Under the pieces are notes generated by a model, which ran no database searches, had not been told where the DNA came from, and saw only the letters and a program-made list of their open reading frames with translations. A program made the position numbers and the translations under genes. Shown here piece after piece: positions 1 to 5,208 of a stretch of DNA of 5,369 nucleotides. Location: NCBI GenBank assembly GCA_913054055.1, contig CAJXIT010000251.1, positions 1 through 5,369 of the forward strand, in the 5' to 3' direction. Every line of letters starts with the position of its first letter. The stretch's first letter is position 1. This stretch comes from an uncultured Thalassolituus sp. (GTDB lineage Bacteria; Pseudomonadota; Gammaproteobacteria; Pseudomonadales; Oceanobacteraceae).

Positions 1-2219
1 CCTACGACATCTGGAACAAAAAGATGGGCTTGGCTGAAGATAAAATTATCCGCATTGGCGACAATAAAGGCGAAAAGTACGCCTCGGATAACTTCTGGCA
101 AATGGGTGATACCGGCCCGTGTGGTCCATGTACCGAAATCTTTTACGATCACGGTGAGCACATTTGGGGTGGCAAACCGGGTACACCAGAAGAAGATGGC
201 GACCGTTTCATCGAAATCTGGAATAACGTATTCATGCAATACAACCGTCAGGCCGACGGCACCATGGAGCCGCTACCAAAACCATCTGTTGATACCGGCA
301 TGGGTCTAGAGCGTATTTCTGCCATCATGCAGGGTGTCCACGCCAACTACGAAATCGATTTATTCCAAGGCCTAATTAAAGCCGCAGCAGAAGTAACCGG
401 CACCAAAGATTTAGACAGCAAATCTTTATTGGTAATTGCTGACCACATTCGCTCATGTTCTTTCTTAATTTCTGATGGTGTGATGCCATCTAACGAAGGT
501 CGCGGTTATGTATTGCGCCGTATCATTCGTCGTGCCTTACGCCATGGTCACATCTTAGGGGCGCAAGATTTATTCTTTTATAAGCTAGTATCAGCCCTTG
601 TGAAAGAAATGGGTGAAGCGTATCCAGAGCTGGTTAAAAACCAAGCCCACGTTGAAAAAATGCTTAAGCTAGAGGAAGAGCAGTTTGCTAAAACCCTAGA
701 CAACGGCATGAAGTTATTGGAAGACGCCATTAGTAAATTGAAGGGCGATACTATTTCTGGCGAAACCGTTTTTAAATTATACGACACCTATGGGTTTCCT
801 GTGGATTTAACCGCAGACATTGCCCGTGAAAAAGATTTGAAAGTAGATGAGGCTGGCTTTGAAGCCTGCATGCAAGAGCAAAAGAACAAAGCCCGTGCCG
901 CATCTAACTTTAAAGTGGATTACACCGACACGTTAAACCTTGAAGGTGAAACTAACTTCACAGGTTACGACAACTTAAAAGACAGCGGAAAAGTAATAGC
1001 CTTGTTTAAAGATGGTGCCGAAGTACAAAGCTTAAATGCTGGCGACGAAGGCATGATCGTTTTAGACAGTACACCTTTTTATGGCGAGTCCGGTGGTCAA
1101 GTGGGTGATAAAGGCCTGCTAGAAAATGGGGGTGGCGAATTCATCGTCACTGACACCACCAAAGAACAGAAAAACCATTTGCACCACGGTGAAGTAAAAT
1201 CCGGTTCAATAAGCGTGGGCGATTCTCTAGCCGCGAATGTTGATGAAGCTAAGCGTGAGCAAACGGCACTGCACCATTCAGCCACGCACTTATTGCATGC
1301 TGCGTTACGCGAGCAGTTAGGCGAGCACGTTCAGCAAAAAGGCTCTTTATGCACATACGATCGCTTGCGTTTCGACTTTGCGCATTTCGAAGCCATGACG
1401 GCGGATGAGTTATCTGCGGTAGAGAAAAAAGTTAACCAGCAAATTCGTGTGAACACAGAAGTGAGCACTAAATTAATGGACATTGAATCGGCGAAAGCGG
1501 AAGGTGCCATGGCGTTGTTTGGAGAGAAATACGACGACGAAGTGCGTGTACTTTCAATGGGTGCGGATAACTTTTCGGTAGAGCTATGCGGTGGCACTCA
1601 CGCCAAACGCACAGGTGACATTGGTTTCTTAAAGATTATTTCTGAGTCGGGCATTGCAGCAGGTGTTCGACGTGTTGAAGCGGTAGTGGCCGAGGCGGCA
1701 TATGATTACATTGCTGGTTTAGAACAAACGATTAATACCATTGCGGCAAAAGTAAAAGCTAACCGTGAAACCGTATTGGATAAAGTAGACGCATCGGTTT
1801 CTAAAACACGTCAATTAGAAAAAGACGTTGAGCAGCTTAAAGCGAAATTAGCATCTGGTGCTGGAACCGATCTAGCGGCCGGTGCAAAAGACATTAATGG
1901 TGTGAAAGTGTTGGCGGCTGAATTAGATGTTGCCGATCCAAAAGCCATGAAGTCTGCGGTTGATCAACTGAAAGATAAGCTAGGCAGTGCCGTTATTTGT
2001 GTGGCCAGCAGCGAAGGGGAAAAAGTGACCTTGGTTGTGGGCGTCACCAAAGACCTGTTTGGTAAGGTGAAAGCCGGTGATATCGTGAAAGAGATTGCCC
2101 CATACGTTGACGGACGTGGTGGCGGTAAACCGGATATGGCTCAAGCCGGTGGTAAAAAACCAGAAGGTATAAAAGAGGCATTAGCGGCTTTTGAAAAGTT
2201 TGCTGAAGCAAACTTGTAA
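1..2219 (+). CDS. alaS: Alanyl-tRNA synthetase, 5'-truncated by the window edge
   Basis: Class II synthetase that charges tRNA-Ala in the cytoplasm and hydrolyses mischarged Ser- and Gly-tRNA-Ala. The open frame runs in from the left edge: the codons from position 3 (YDIWNKKMGL...) align with about residue 140 of the 876-residue E. coli enzyme, so roughly 139 N-terminal residues, including motifs 1 and 2, lie outside. The ATG at 24 is an internal Met, not the start. Visible landmarks are the GDTGPCGPCTE stretch (about 108-140), class II motif 3 GMGLER (297-314), the editing-site HSATH, an HxxxH zinc motif (1275-1289), its partner CGGTH (1587-1601), a Lys/Glu-rich, probably coiled-coil linker (about 1720-1860), and the C-terminal C-Ala domain with a GRGGGKPDMAQAGG motif (2112-2153). 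The 738 visible codons plus the missing part give the normal family length. The frame is intact to TAA at 2217-2219. No terminator follows before lysC. Confidence 0.97.
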   Translation, partial: YDIWNKKMGLAEDKIIRIGDNKGEKYASDNFWQMGDTGPCGPCTEIFYDHGEHIWGGKPGTPEEDGDRFIEIWNNVFMQYNRQADGTMEPLPKPSVDTGMGLERISAIMQGVHANYEIDLFQGLIKAAAEVTGTKDLDSKSLLVIADHIRSCSFLISDGVMPSNEGRGYVLRRIIRRALRHGHILGAQDLFFYKLVSALVKEMGEAYPELVKNQAHVEKMLKLEEEQFAKTLDNGMKLLEDAISKLKGDTISGETVFKLYDTYGFPVDLTADIAREKDLKVDEAGFEACMQEQKNKARAASNFKVDYTDTLNLEGETNFTGYDNLKDSGKVIALFKDGAEVQSLNAGDEGMIVLDSTPFYGESGGQVGDKGLLENGGGEFIVTDTTKEQKNHLHHGEVKSGSISVGDSLAANVDEAKREQTALHHSATHLLHAALREQLGEHVQQKGSLCTYDRLRFDFAHFEAMTADELSAVEKKVNQQIRVNTEVSTKLMDIESAKAEGAMALFGEKYDDEVRVLSMGADNFSVELCGGTHAKRTGDIGFLKIISESGIAAGVRRVEAVVAEAAYDYIAGLEQTINTIAAKVKANRETVLDKVDASVSKTRQLEKDVEQLKAKLASGAGTDLAAGAKDINGVKVLAAELDVADPKAMKSAVDQLKDKLGSAVICVASSEGEKVTLVVGVTKDLFGKVKAGDIVKEIAPYVDGRGGGKPDMAQAGGKKPEGIKEALAAFEKFAEANL

Positions 2220-2236
2220 TTGATTGCTCGATAATC

Positions 2237-2386
2237 GGTCGCAAGGGTAACCTCTAACAGATGTAGAAGGCTGCCTGCAGGCGACCAGTGAATCAGTAGG
2301 TTGATACAGAAATCGGGCAGGGGTTGCCCTCGTACGAGCTTTCATGCCCCTTGGGTGCACCCCGTGAGCGATAGCAGTTAGATGCT
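2237..2386 (+). other. Possible structured RNA segment of unknown identity
   Basis: Several pairings cluster here. GGTCGC (2237-2242) pairs with GCGACC (2281-2286) and encloses a hairpin of CCTCTA against TAGAAGG with one bulged A. Next come the palindrome GCCTGCAGGC (2273-2282), a GGGCA/TGCCC hairpin with a five-base loop (2315-2329), the palindrome CTCGTACGAG (2329-2338), the palindrome GGGTGCACCC (2353-2362), and a small AGCA/TGCT stem (2373-2386). Some are mutually exclusive: GGGCA can also pair with TGCCC at 2345-2349, and GGGGT (2320-2324) with ACCCC (2359-2363). It could be a long mRNA leader, a small RNA, or a dispersed intergenic repeat. I do not recognise a known riboswitch family. 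The direction is assumed from the neighbouring genes. Confidence 0.35.
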
Positions 2387-2529
2387 GATAAGTTTGCTCT
2401 CAAGTGGTCAAAACCCTATAAAATCCAGGTATTAGCCCGCTACATAAAGGCTAATCCCCACATTGAATCACTTGTTGTATTTAAACGAGTGTTTCAAATT
2501 GGCGCCATTTAGTGTCTAATTAGCGCCCA

Positions 2530-2546
2530 AAATTTGTACCAAATTT
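2530..2546. promoter_or_regulatory. 7-bp inverted repeat just upstream of lysC (operator or leader hairpin)
   Basis: AAATTTG and CAAATTT (2530-2536 / 2540-2546) form a perfect inverted repeat around a three-base TAC centre, ending 28 bases before the lysC ATG. It lies just downstream of the weak -10 candidate at 2515-2520, which would suit an operator near the transcription start, but the AT-rich composition makes chance palindromes likely. Confidence 0.3.
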
Positions 2547-2574
2547 AAATTAACGCTTAAAGAGCCTGTAATCC

Positions 2575-3804
2575 ATGGCATTGTATGTACATAAATACGG
2601 CGGCACCTCGGTTGGAACGGTTGAGAAAATCGAAGGTGTAGCTGACAAGCTAAAAAAATTCAAAGACGCTGGCCACGACGTGGTTGTAGCGGTAAGCGCC
2701 ATGAGTGGCGAAACCAATAGACTGATTGGTCTGGCTAATGCGATTAGCGACCAGCCCATTCCTCGTGAAATGGATGTATTGGTTTCTACTGGTGAGCAAG
2801 TAACCATTGCGTTGCTCAGCATGGCTTTGCAAAAACGCGGCGTACCGGCTCGCTCGTATACCGGCTCTCAGGTTATGATTTTAACTGACAGTGCCCATAT
2901 GAAAGCCCGTATCCAAGACATTGATACTGACAACATTCGTGCAGACCTAGATGAAGGTCGCATCGTGATTGTGGCTGGCTTCCAAGGTTGTGATGCTGAA
3001 GGCAATATCACGACACTTGGTCGTGGTGGTTCAGATACCACAGGTGTGGCTTTAGCTGCCGCATTGAAGGCTGATGAGTGTCATATCTACACAGACGTAG
3101 ATGGTGTTTATACCACTGACCCTAGAGTCGTGGATAAAGCCAAACGTATGGATAAAATCACTTTTGAAGAAATGCTAGAAATGGCTAGCTTGGGTTCAAA
3201 AGTACTGCAGATTCGCTCAGTGGAGTTTGCTGGTAAATATAAAGTGCCGCTTCGTGTATTGCACAGCAGTAAGGAAGGCAACGGCACATTGATCACAACA
3301 GAGGAAGGTAGCTCCGTGGAACAACCCGTTATTTCAGGTATTGCATTTAACCGTGACGAAGCCAAGTTAACCGTAATGGGTGTGCCAGATATTCCTGGTG
3401 TGGCTTCAAAAATTCTAGGCCCAGTGGGCGCAGCTAACATTGAAGTGGACATGATTGTTCAAAACGTAGCGGCTGATAAAACTACAGACTTCACTTTCAC
3501 TGTGAACCGTGTTGATTATGCTAAAGCGGAAGAAGTGCTAACCAAGGTTGCAAAAGACCTAGGTGCCCGTGAAGTGGCTGGTGCAAACGACATTGCTAAA
3601 GTATCACTTGTGGGTGTGGGTATGCGCTCTCACGCGGGTGTTGCCAGTAAGATGTTTGATGTATTGGCACAAGAAAACATCAATATTCAGATTATTTCTA
3701 CATCTGAGATCAAAATTTCTGTTGTTGTTGACGAAAAATATCTAGAGCTAGCGGTGCGTGCCTTACACACAGCGTTTGATCTAGACGATGACAAAGAGTC
3801 TTAA
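2575..3804 (+). CDS. lysC: Aspartate kinase, monofunctional, lysine-sensitive type
   Basis: Aspartokinase phosphorylates L-aspartate with ATP, the first committed step towards lysine, diaminopimelate, threonine, methionine and isoleucine. The 409-residue protein has the N-terminal kinase signature KYGGTSVG (residues 7-14), VSAMSGETNRL (40-50), STGEQ (71-75), the GRGGSDTT loop (149-156) and TDVDGVYTTDPR (173-184). A C-terminal pair of ACT-type regulatory domains (about 262-335 and 341-402) follows, including the VGVGMRSHAGVA segment. No homoserine dehydrogenase domain is fused, and the length is normal for the Pseudomonas/Corynebacterium type, which is feedback-inhibited by lysine, often together with threonine (family knowledge). 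The ATG at 2575 fits the conserved MALxV start, but its Shine-Dalgarno is weak (AAGAG, 2560-2564, about 10 bases away). An internal GTG with a much better ribosome site lies at codon 248. A terminator sits 27 bases after the stop. Confidence 0.97.
   Translation: MALYVHKYGGTSVGTVEKIEGVADKLKKFKDAGHDVVVAVSAMSGETNRLIGLANAISDQPIPREMDVLVSTGEQVTIALLSMALQKRGVPARSYTGSQVMILTDSAHMKARIQDIDTDNIRADLDEGRIVIVAGFQGCDAEGNITTLGRGGSDTTGVALAAALKADECHIYTDVDGVYTTDPRVVDKAKRMDKITFEEMLEMASLGSKVLQIRSVEFAGKYKVPLRVLHSSKEGNGTLITTEEGSSVEQPVISGIAFNRDEAKLTVMGVPDIPGVASKILGPVGAANIEVDMIVQNVAADKTTDFTFTVNRVDYAKAEEVLTKVAKDLGAREVAGANDIAKVSLVGVGMRSHAGVASKMFDVLAQENINIQIISTSEIKISVVVDEKYLELAVRALHTAFDLDDDKES
3300..3318 (+). promoter_or_regulatory. 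Internal RBS and in-frame GTG start within lysC (putative beta subunit)
   Basis: AGAGGAAGG (3300-3308) is a strong Shine-Dalgarno sequence placed seven bases before GTG at 3316-3318, which is lysC codon 248 and in frame. Translation from it would give a 162-residue protein (SSV/MEQPVISG...) made only of the ACT regulatory domains, ending at 3804. In Bacillus subtilis and Corynebacterium glutamicum, lysC is known to make an alpha subunit plus an in-frame internally started beta subunit beginning at the corresponding junction. As I recall, Pseudomonas LysC has Met at this position (SMEQP). The internal site is better than the one before the full-length start. Use of the site is inferred from sequence only. 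Confidence 0.55.
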
Positions 3805-3831
3805 TCTAAGGCAGGAAGCTTAAGATTAATC

Positions 3832-3860
3832 AAAAGGCGTCAAGGATTAGACGCCTTTTT
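3832..3860 (+). terminator. Rho-independent terminator of lysC
   Basis: AAAAGGCGTC (3832-3841) pairs perfectly with GACGCCTTTT (3850-3859) around an eight-base loop, and a five-T run ends at 3860. It starts 27 bases after the lysC stop. Just before it, TAATCTAAG (3802-3810, overlapping the stop codon) can pair with CTTAAGATTA (3819-3828) with one bulged A, making a two-hairpin 3' end. This separates lysC from the csrA transcription unit. Confidence 0.9.
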
Positions 3861-3925
3861 GCAATAAAACGCGTTGGAATTCCATCGCACCCTAGGTAGC
3901 AGGCCAGTTAAGCTCAAGGTTCAAT

Positions 3926-3952
3926 TTATCCATAACAAAATAGTATGGATAA
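3926..3952. promoter_or_regulatory. Perfect 9-bp inverted repeat, candidate operator upstream of csrA
   Basis: TTATCCATA (3926-3934) and TATGGATAA (3944-3952) are exact inverted repeats with a nine-base AT-rich spacer, so the half-site centres are 18 bases apart, near two helical turns. It lies upstream of the -10 candidate at 3989 and has no T tract, which favours a protein-binding site over a terminator. No regulator family is recognised. Confidence 0.4.
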
Positions 3953-4008
3953 CTCAGATATCGGGCTTTTAATTTTTCAAAGCTGGTCAATAATAAAACT
4001 AAAGGATA

Positions 4009-4027
4009 CCTGTAAGTGACTTACAGG
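4009..4027 (+). other. csrA leader hairpin 1
   Basis: CCTGTAAG (4009-4016) and CTTACAGG (4020-4027) form a perfect 8-bp stem with a three-base TGA loop. The hairpin is bracketed by GGA motifs at 4004-4006 and 4027-4029, the second overlapping the base of the stem. It may be an RNA structure acting with CsrA, or a DNA operator. Confidence 0.5.
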
Positions 4028-4034
4028 GATTAAG

Positions 4035-4058
4035 GTAGTTGAAGTAAGCTTCAGCTAC
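4035..4058 (+). other. csrA leader hairpin 2, just upstream of the RBS
   Basis: GTAGTTGAAG (4035-4044) pairs with CTTCAGCTAC (4049-4058): ten pairs including one G-U, with a four-base TAAG loop. It ends seven bases before the AGGAG Shine-Dalgarno, so in RNA it would stand next to the ribosome site without covering it. The G-U pair breaks DNA symmetry but keeps RNA pairing, which slightly favours an RNA role. Confidence 0.5.
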
Positions 4059-4065
4059 AGTATTC

Positions 4066-4070
4066 AGGAG
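4066..4070 (+). promoter_or_regulatory. csrA Shine-Dalgarno containing a CsrA-type GGA
   Basis: AGGAG lies six bases before the csrA ATG, near-ideal spacing. It sits in TTCAGGAGAAT, which contains the GGA core recognised by CsrA, so the protein could block its own ribosome site. This is known in E. coli and inferred here. Confidence 0.7.
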
Positions 4071-4076
4071 AATAGA

Positions 4077-4262
4077 ATGCTAATTTTGACGCGTCGTGTT
4101 GGTGAAACCTTAATGGTTGGCGATGAAGTAACAGTGACTGTACTTGGTGTAAAAGGCAATCAAGTGCGTATCGGCGTGAATGCACCGAAAGAAGTAGCGG
4201 TTCACCGTGAAGAAATCTATCAGCGCATTCAAAAAGAAAAAGATCAGCCTTCAGAAGATTAA
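4077..4262 (+). CDS. csrA: Carbon storage regulator CsrA/RsmA
   Basis: Small RNA-binding homodimer that binds GGA motifs in mRNA leaders and changes translation or stability of mRNAs for carbon metabolism, motility, biofilm and virulence-type traits; it is normally titrated by CsrB/RsmY-type small RNAs. The 61-residue sequence is almost identical to E. coli CsrA over its first 50 residues (MLILTRRVGETLM, the GDEVTVTVLGVKGNQVRIGV beta strands, then VHREEIYQRI). Both key RNA-contacting residues, Leu4 and Arg44, are present. The short variable tail (QKEKDQPSED) is typical. The start is fixed by the conserved MLILTRR and an AGGAG six bases upstream. It lies between lysC and tRNA-Ser, the conserved gammaproteobacterial position. 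The leader has two hairpins and GGA motifs, suggesting autoregulation. No convincing terminator separates it from the tRNA-Ser promoter. Confidence 0.98.
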   Translation: MLILTRRVGETLMVGDEVTVTVLGVKGNQVRIGVNAPKEVAVHREEIYQRIQKEKDQPSED

Positions 4263-4331
4263 GCTTTCGGTAAAATGGCGCTAGAGCGTTAATTTTATTG
4301 AATTTTTACTTTTAATTTCTCCGCAAAATGG

Positions 4332-4349
4332 TATTATGCCGCGCGTGTT
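4332..4349 (+). promoter_or_regulatory. Probable tRNA-Ser promoter (-10 and GC-rich discriminator)
   Basis: TATTAT (4332-4337) is a five-of-six -10 element, followed by GCCGCGCG, a GC-rich discriminator typical of stable-RNA promoters under stringent control. The -35 is poor (CTTTTA, 4309-4314, 17-base spacer). The tRNA begins at 4350, so the 5' leader would be very short. Confidence 0.55.
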
Positions 4350-4439
4350 GGAGAGATGGCCGAGTGGCTGAAGGCGCACCCCTGCTAAGGGTGTATAGGA
4401 GAAATCTTATCGAGGGTTCGAATCCCTCTCTCTCCGCCA
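4350..4439 (+). tRNA. tRNA-Ser, anticodon GCU
   Basis: Decodes AGC and AGU serine codons. The acceptor strands GGAGAGA (4350-4356) and TCTCTCC (4429-4435) pair perfectly, followed by G discriminator and an encoded CCA (4437-4439). The anticodon stem CACCC/GGGTG (4377-4381 / 4389-4393) closes loop CTGCTAA with GCT at 4384-4386. A long class II variable arm (about 4394-4411), typical of serine tRNAs, precedes the T arm GAGGG-TTCGAAT-CCCTC (4412-4428). The G discriminator also fits serine. It corresponds in place and anticodon to E. coli serV next to csrA. Confidence 0.98.
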
Positions 4440-4492
4440 TTTAATTCTTAGATTATTTTCAGAATACTTTAAAAATTAAAACTTGGCGTAGG

Positions 4493-4520
4493 TTGACTAA
4501 GTTTTTGGTTTACCTATAAT
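4493..4520 (+). promoter_or_regulatory. Strong sigma-70 promoter of tRNA-Arg
   Basis: TTGACT (4493-4498, five of six) and a perfect TATAAT (4515-4520) are separated by 16 bases. The following stretch, TCGCCACCC, is C-rich like stable-RNA discriminators. The tRNA begins 15 bases after the -10, so the start point would be near 4527. This gives tRNA-Arg expression independent of tRNA-Ser. Confidence 0.9.
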
Positions 4521-4535
4521 TCGCCACCCAAAGAT

Positions 4536-4612
4536 GCGCCCGTAGCTCAGCTGGATAGAGTATCTGGCTACGAACCAGAGGGTCGGAGGTTCGAATCCTC
4601 CCGGGCGCACCA
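4536..4612 (+). tRNA. tRNA-Arg, anticodon ACG
   Basis: The acceptor strands GCGCCCG (4536-4542) and CGGGCGC (4602-4608) pair perfectly, with A discriminator and encoded CCA (4610-4612). The D arm contains AGCTCAGCTGGATAGAGT. The anticodon stem TCTGG/CCAGA (4563-4567 / 4575-4579) closes CTACGAA with ACG at 4570-4572; A34 is normally converted to inosine by TadA to read CGU, CGC and CGA. The T arm is GGAGG-TTCGAAT-CCTCC (4585-4601). It matches the place and anticodon of E. coli argV. Its last 18-19 bases recur twice downstream (4775 and 5032), making it the parent of the repeat array. Confidence 0.98.
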
Positions 4613-4618
4613 TTATTC

Positions 4619-4648
4619 AAAAACCTAGCTTTTTAGCTGGGTTTTTTT
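4619..4648 (+). terminator. Rho-independent terminator of tRNA-Arg
   Basis: AAAAACCTAGCT (4619-4630) pairs with AGCTGGGTTTTT (4635-4646) over 12 bp including one G-U, with a four-T loop and a seven-T run at 4642-4648. It starts six bases after the CCA end. It also forms part of repeat unit A, and variants of it follow both downstream tRNA-end copies. Confidence 0.92.
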
Positions 4649-4774
4649 ATGCCCGAAAGGTTCTGCTTGAATCTAAATATGCGCGTGGGATGGGTGAGAA
4701 CCTCCTCAGGGTCGACCTAGTGAGCCTGCGAACGTAGGAGGCGAGCGCAGCGAGAATGAACGAAGTGAATGGTC

Positions 4775-4796
4775 AATCCTCCCGGGCGCACCATTA
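4775..4796 (+). repeat. tRNA-Arg 3'-end copy in unit B
   Basis: Twenty-two bases are identical to 4594-4615: the last 19 bases of the tRNA (end of the T loop, T-stem 3' strand, acceptor 3' strand, discriminator and CCA) plus ATTA... downstream flank. No upstream tRNA sequence accompanies it, so it cannot form a tRNA. Confidence 0.93.
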
Positions 4797-4801
4797 ATTC
4801 T

Positions 4802-4832
4802 AAAAAGCTTGCTATAAACGCAGGCTTTTTTT
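4802..4832 (+). terminator. Terminator-like hairpin of unit B
   Basis: AAAAAGCTTGC (4802-4812) pairs with GCAGGCTTTTT (4820-4830) over 11 bp with one G-U, a seven-base loop and a seven-T run (4826-4832). The stem bases differ from the tRNA-Arg terminator, yet pairing, position after the CCA and the T run are kept. Confidence 0.85.
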
Positions 4833-4900
4833 ATGCCTGAAAGCTTTTGCTTAAATCAATATCGCGCACGGGCGGGAGAGAAGCTCCGCAAGGCCGCTCC

Positions 4901-4930
4901 TGCACATCCATGTGCAGTGCATCCATGCAC
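4901..4930. repeat. Two adjacent CC-centred palindromes in unit B
   Basis: TGCACAT-CC-ATGTGCA (4901-4916) is followed without a gap by GTGCAT-CC-ATGCAC (4917-4930). Both are perfect stems around the same CC centre and both contain CATCCATG. The pair is absent from unit A, where GTCGAC follows directly, and present in modified form in unit C. Confidence 0.8.
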
Positions 4931-5031
4931 GTCGTTCGACCTAGTGAGTTTACGAGCGTAGGCGGCGAGCAACGCGAGAAAGAGAGCAGAGAATGGCCAT
5001 CCGAAAGGAGTCTGCGACTGAAGTACAATTC

Positions 5032-5054
5032 ATCCTCCCGGGCGCACCATTATT
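5032..5054 (+). repeat. tRNA-Arg 3'-end copy in unit C
   Basis: Twenty-three bases are identical to 4595-4617: the last 18 tRNA bases including CCA, plus TTATT of the real tRNA's downstream flank. That flank matches the real gene better than unit B does, although the GC-rich tail of C is closer to B, suggesting mosaic ancestry. Confidence 0.93.
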
Positions 5055-5077
5055 CCCTTTTTAAAAATATTAGTTGG

Positions 5078-5101
5078 CTAGCTTTTTAGCTGGGTTTTTT
5101 T
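5078..5101 (+). terminator. Degraded terminator-like hairpin of unit C
   Basis: CTAGCT (5078-5083) pairs with AGCTGG (5088-5093) over six pairs with one G-U around four Ts, and a seven-T run follows at 5095-5101. The loop, right arm and T run are identical to the tRNA-Arg terminator. The outer left arm has changed from ACCTAGCT to GGCTAGCT, so the lower stem no longer pairs well. Termination is probably weaker. Confidence 0.55.
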
Positions 5102-5160
5102 ATGCCTGGAAGCTTTTGCTTAAATCAATATCGCGCACGGTCGGGTGAGAAGCTCCTAAG

Positions 5161-5208
5161 GCCGCTCCTGCACATCCATGTGCTGGCGGCATTAGTGCAT
5201 CCATGTAC
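5161..5208. repeat. CC-centred palindrome pair in unit C, with an added outer stem
   Basis: GCACAT-CC-ATGTGC (5170-5183) and GTGCAT-CC-ATGTAC (5195-5208, one G-U if RNA) match the unit B pair. They are separated by 11 extra bases, which include GCGGC (5186-5190) able to pair with GCCGC (5161-5165) and so enclose the first palindrome in a longer nested stem. Confidence 0.7.

Larger units (their letters stand above)
2220..2574. other. alaS-lysC intergenic region, no gene, rich in inverted repeats
   Basis: This 355-base gap contains no credible ORF or tRNA. Its first half (about 2237-2386) is GC-richer and full of possible RNA stems, described separately. The second half (about 2400-2574) is AT-rich and should hold the lysC promoter. 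It contains a perfect 7-bp inverted repeat, ATTAGCC/GGCTAAT (2431-2437 / 2449-2455, 11-base spacer), and another close to the lysC start. The best -10 candidate is TCTAAT (2515-2520), with only a poor -35 (TTTCAA, 2492-2497, 17-base spacer), so the promoter is not firmly located. No hairpin with a T tract follows alaS, so read-through from alaS into lysC is possible. Confidence 0.7.
3861..4076 (+). promoter_or_regulatory. csrA upstream region and mRNA leader
   Basis: The 216 bases between the lysC terminator and csrA hold no ORF. A possible sigma-70 -10 is AATAAT (3989-3994), with only a poor -35 (CTTTTA, 3966-3971, 17-base spacer). A start near 4001 would give a leader of about 76 bases holding both hairpins (4009-4027 and 4035-4058). 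GGA, the core of CsrA-binding sites, occurs at 4004-4006, 4027-4029 and 4067-4069, the last inside the Shine-Dalgarno. E. coli csrA is known to have several promoters and to repress its own translation through leader sites, so similar control is plausible. The promoter itself is weakly supported. Confidence 0.45.

Noticed and set aside
24..26. ATG at 24 as the alaS start
   Set aside because: The upstream codons from position 3 continue the AlaRS alignment (YDIWNKK), and the catalytic motifs 1 and 2 would be missing from a protein starting here.
2237..2574. Lysine riboswitch (L-box) upstream of lysC
   Set aside because: The conserved L-box blocks that I know (AGAGGNGC-type 5' segment and the GUGGAG-type 3' segment) are not present in the expected order, and there is no terminator hairpin before lysC.
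3108..3452. 114-codon reverse-strand frame opposite lysC
   Set aside because: Antisense shadow of a highly conserved gene; no ribosome site and a low-complexity sequence.
4270..4300. Terminator after csrA (GGCGCTAGAGCG region)
   Set aside because: The stem is about four base pairs with a two-base loop, and the following T run is interrupted, so it is too weak to call.
4831..5028. 65-codon reverse-strand frame in the same repeat
   Set aside because: It only reflects the palindromic GC-rich repeat; no start signal or conserved protein features.
4594..5054. attL/attR of a genomic island integrated in tRNA-Arg
   Set aside because: The duplicated tRNA ends are the usual sign of integrase activity, but the enclosed segments are only about 160-235 bases, contain no integrase or cargo, and are related to each other, so tandem duplication explains them better. 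An island beyond the contig end cannot be excluded.
4847..5089. 80-codon reading frame across repeat unit B, rich in Arg and Ser
   Set aside because: It runs through palindromes and a tRNA-end copy, ends inside the unit C terminator, has no good ribosome site and is not kept in the other units. It recalls the tpr ORF in the tyrT repeats, but there is no evidence of coding here.
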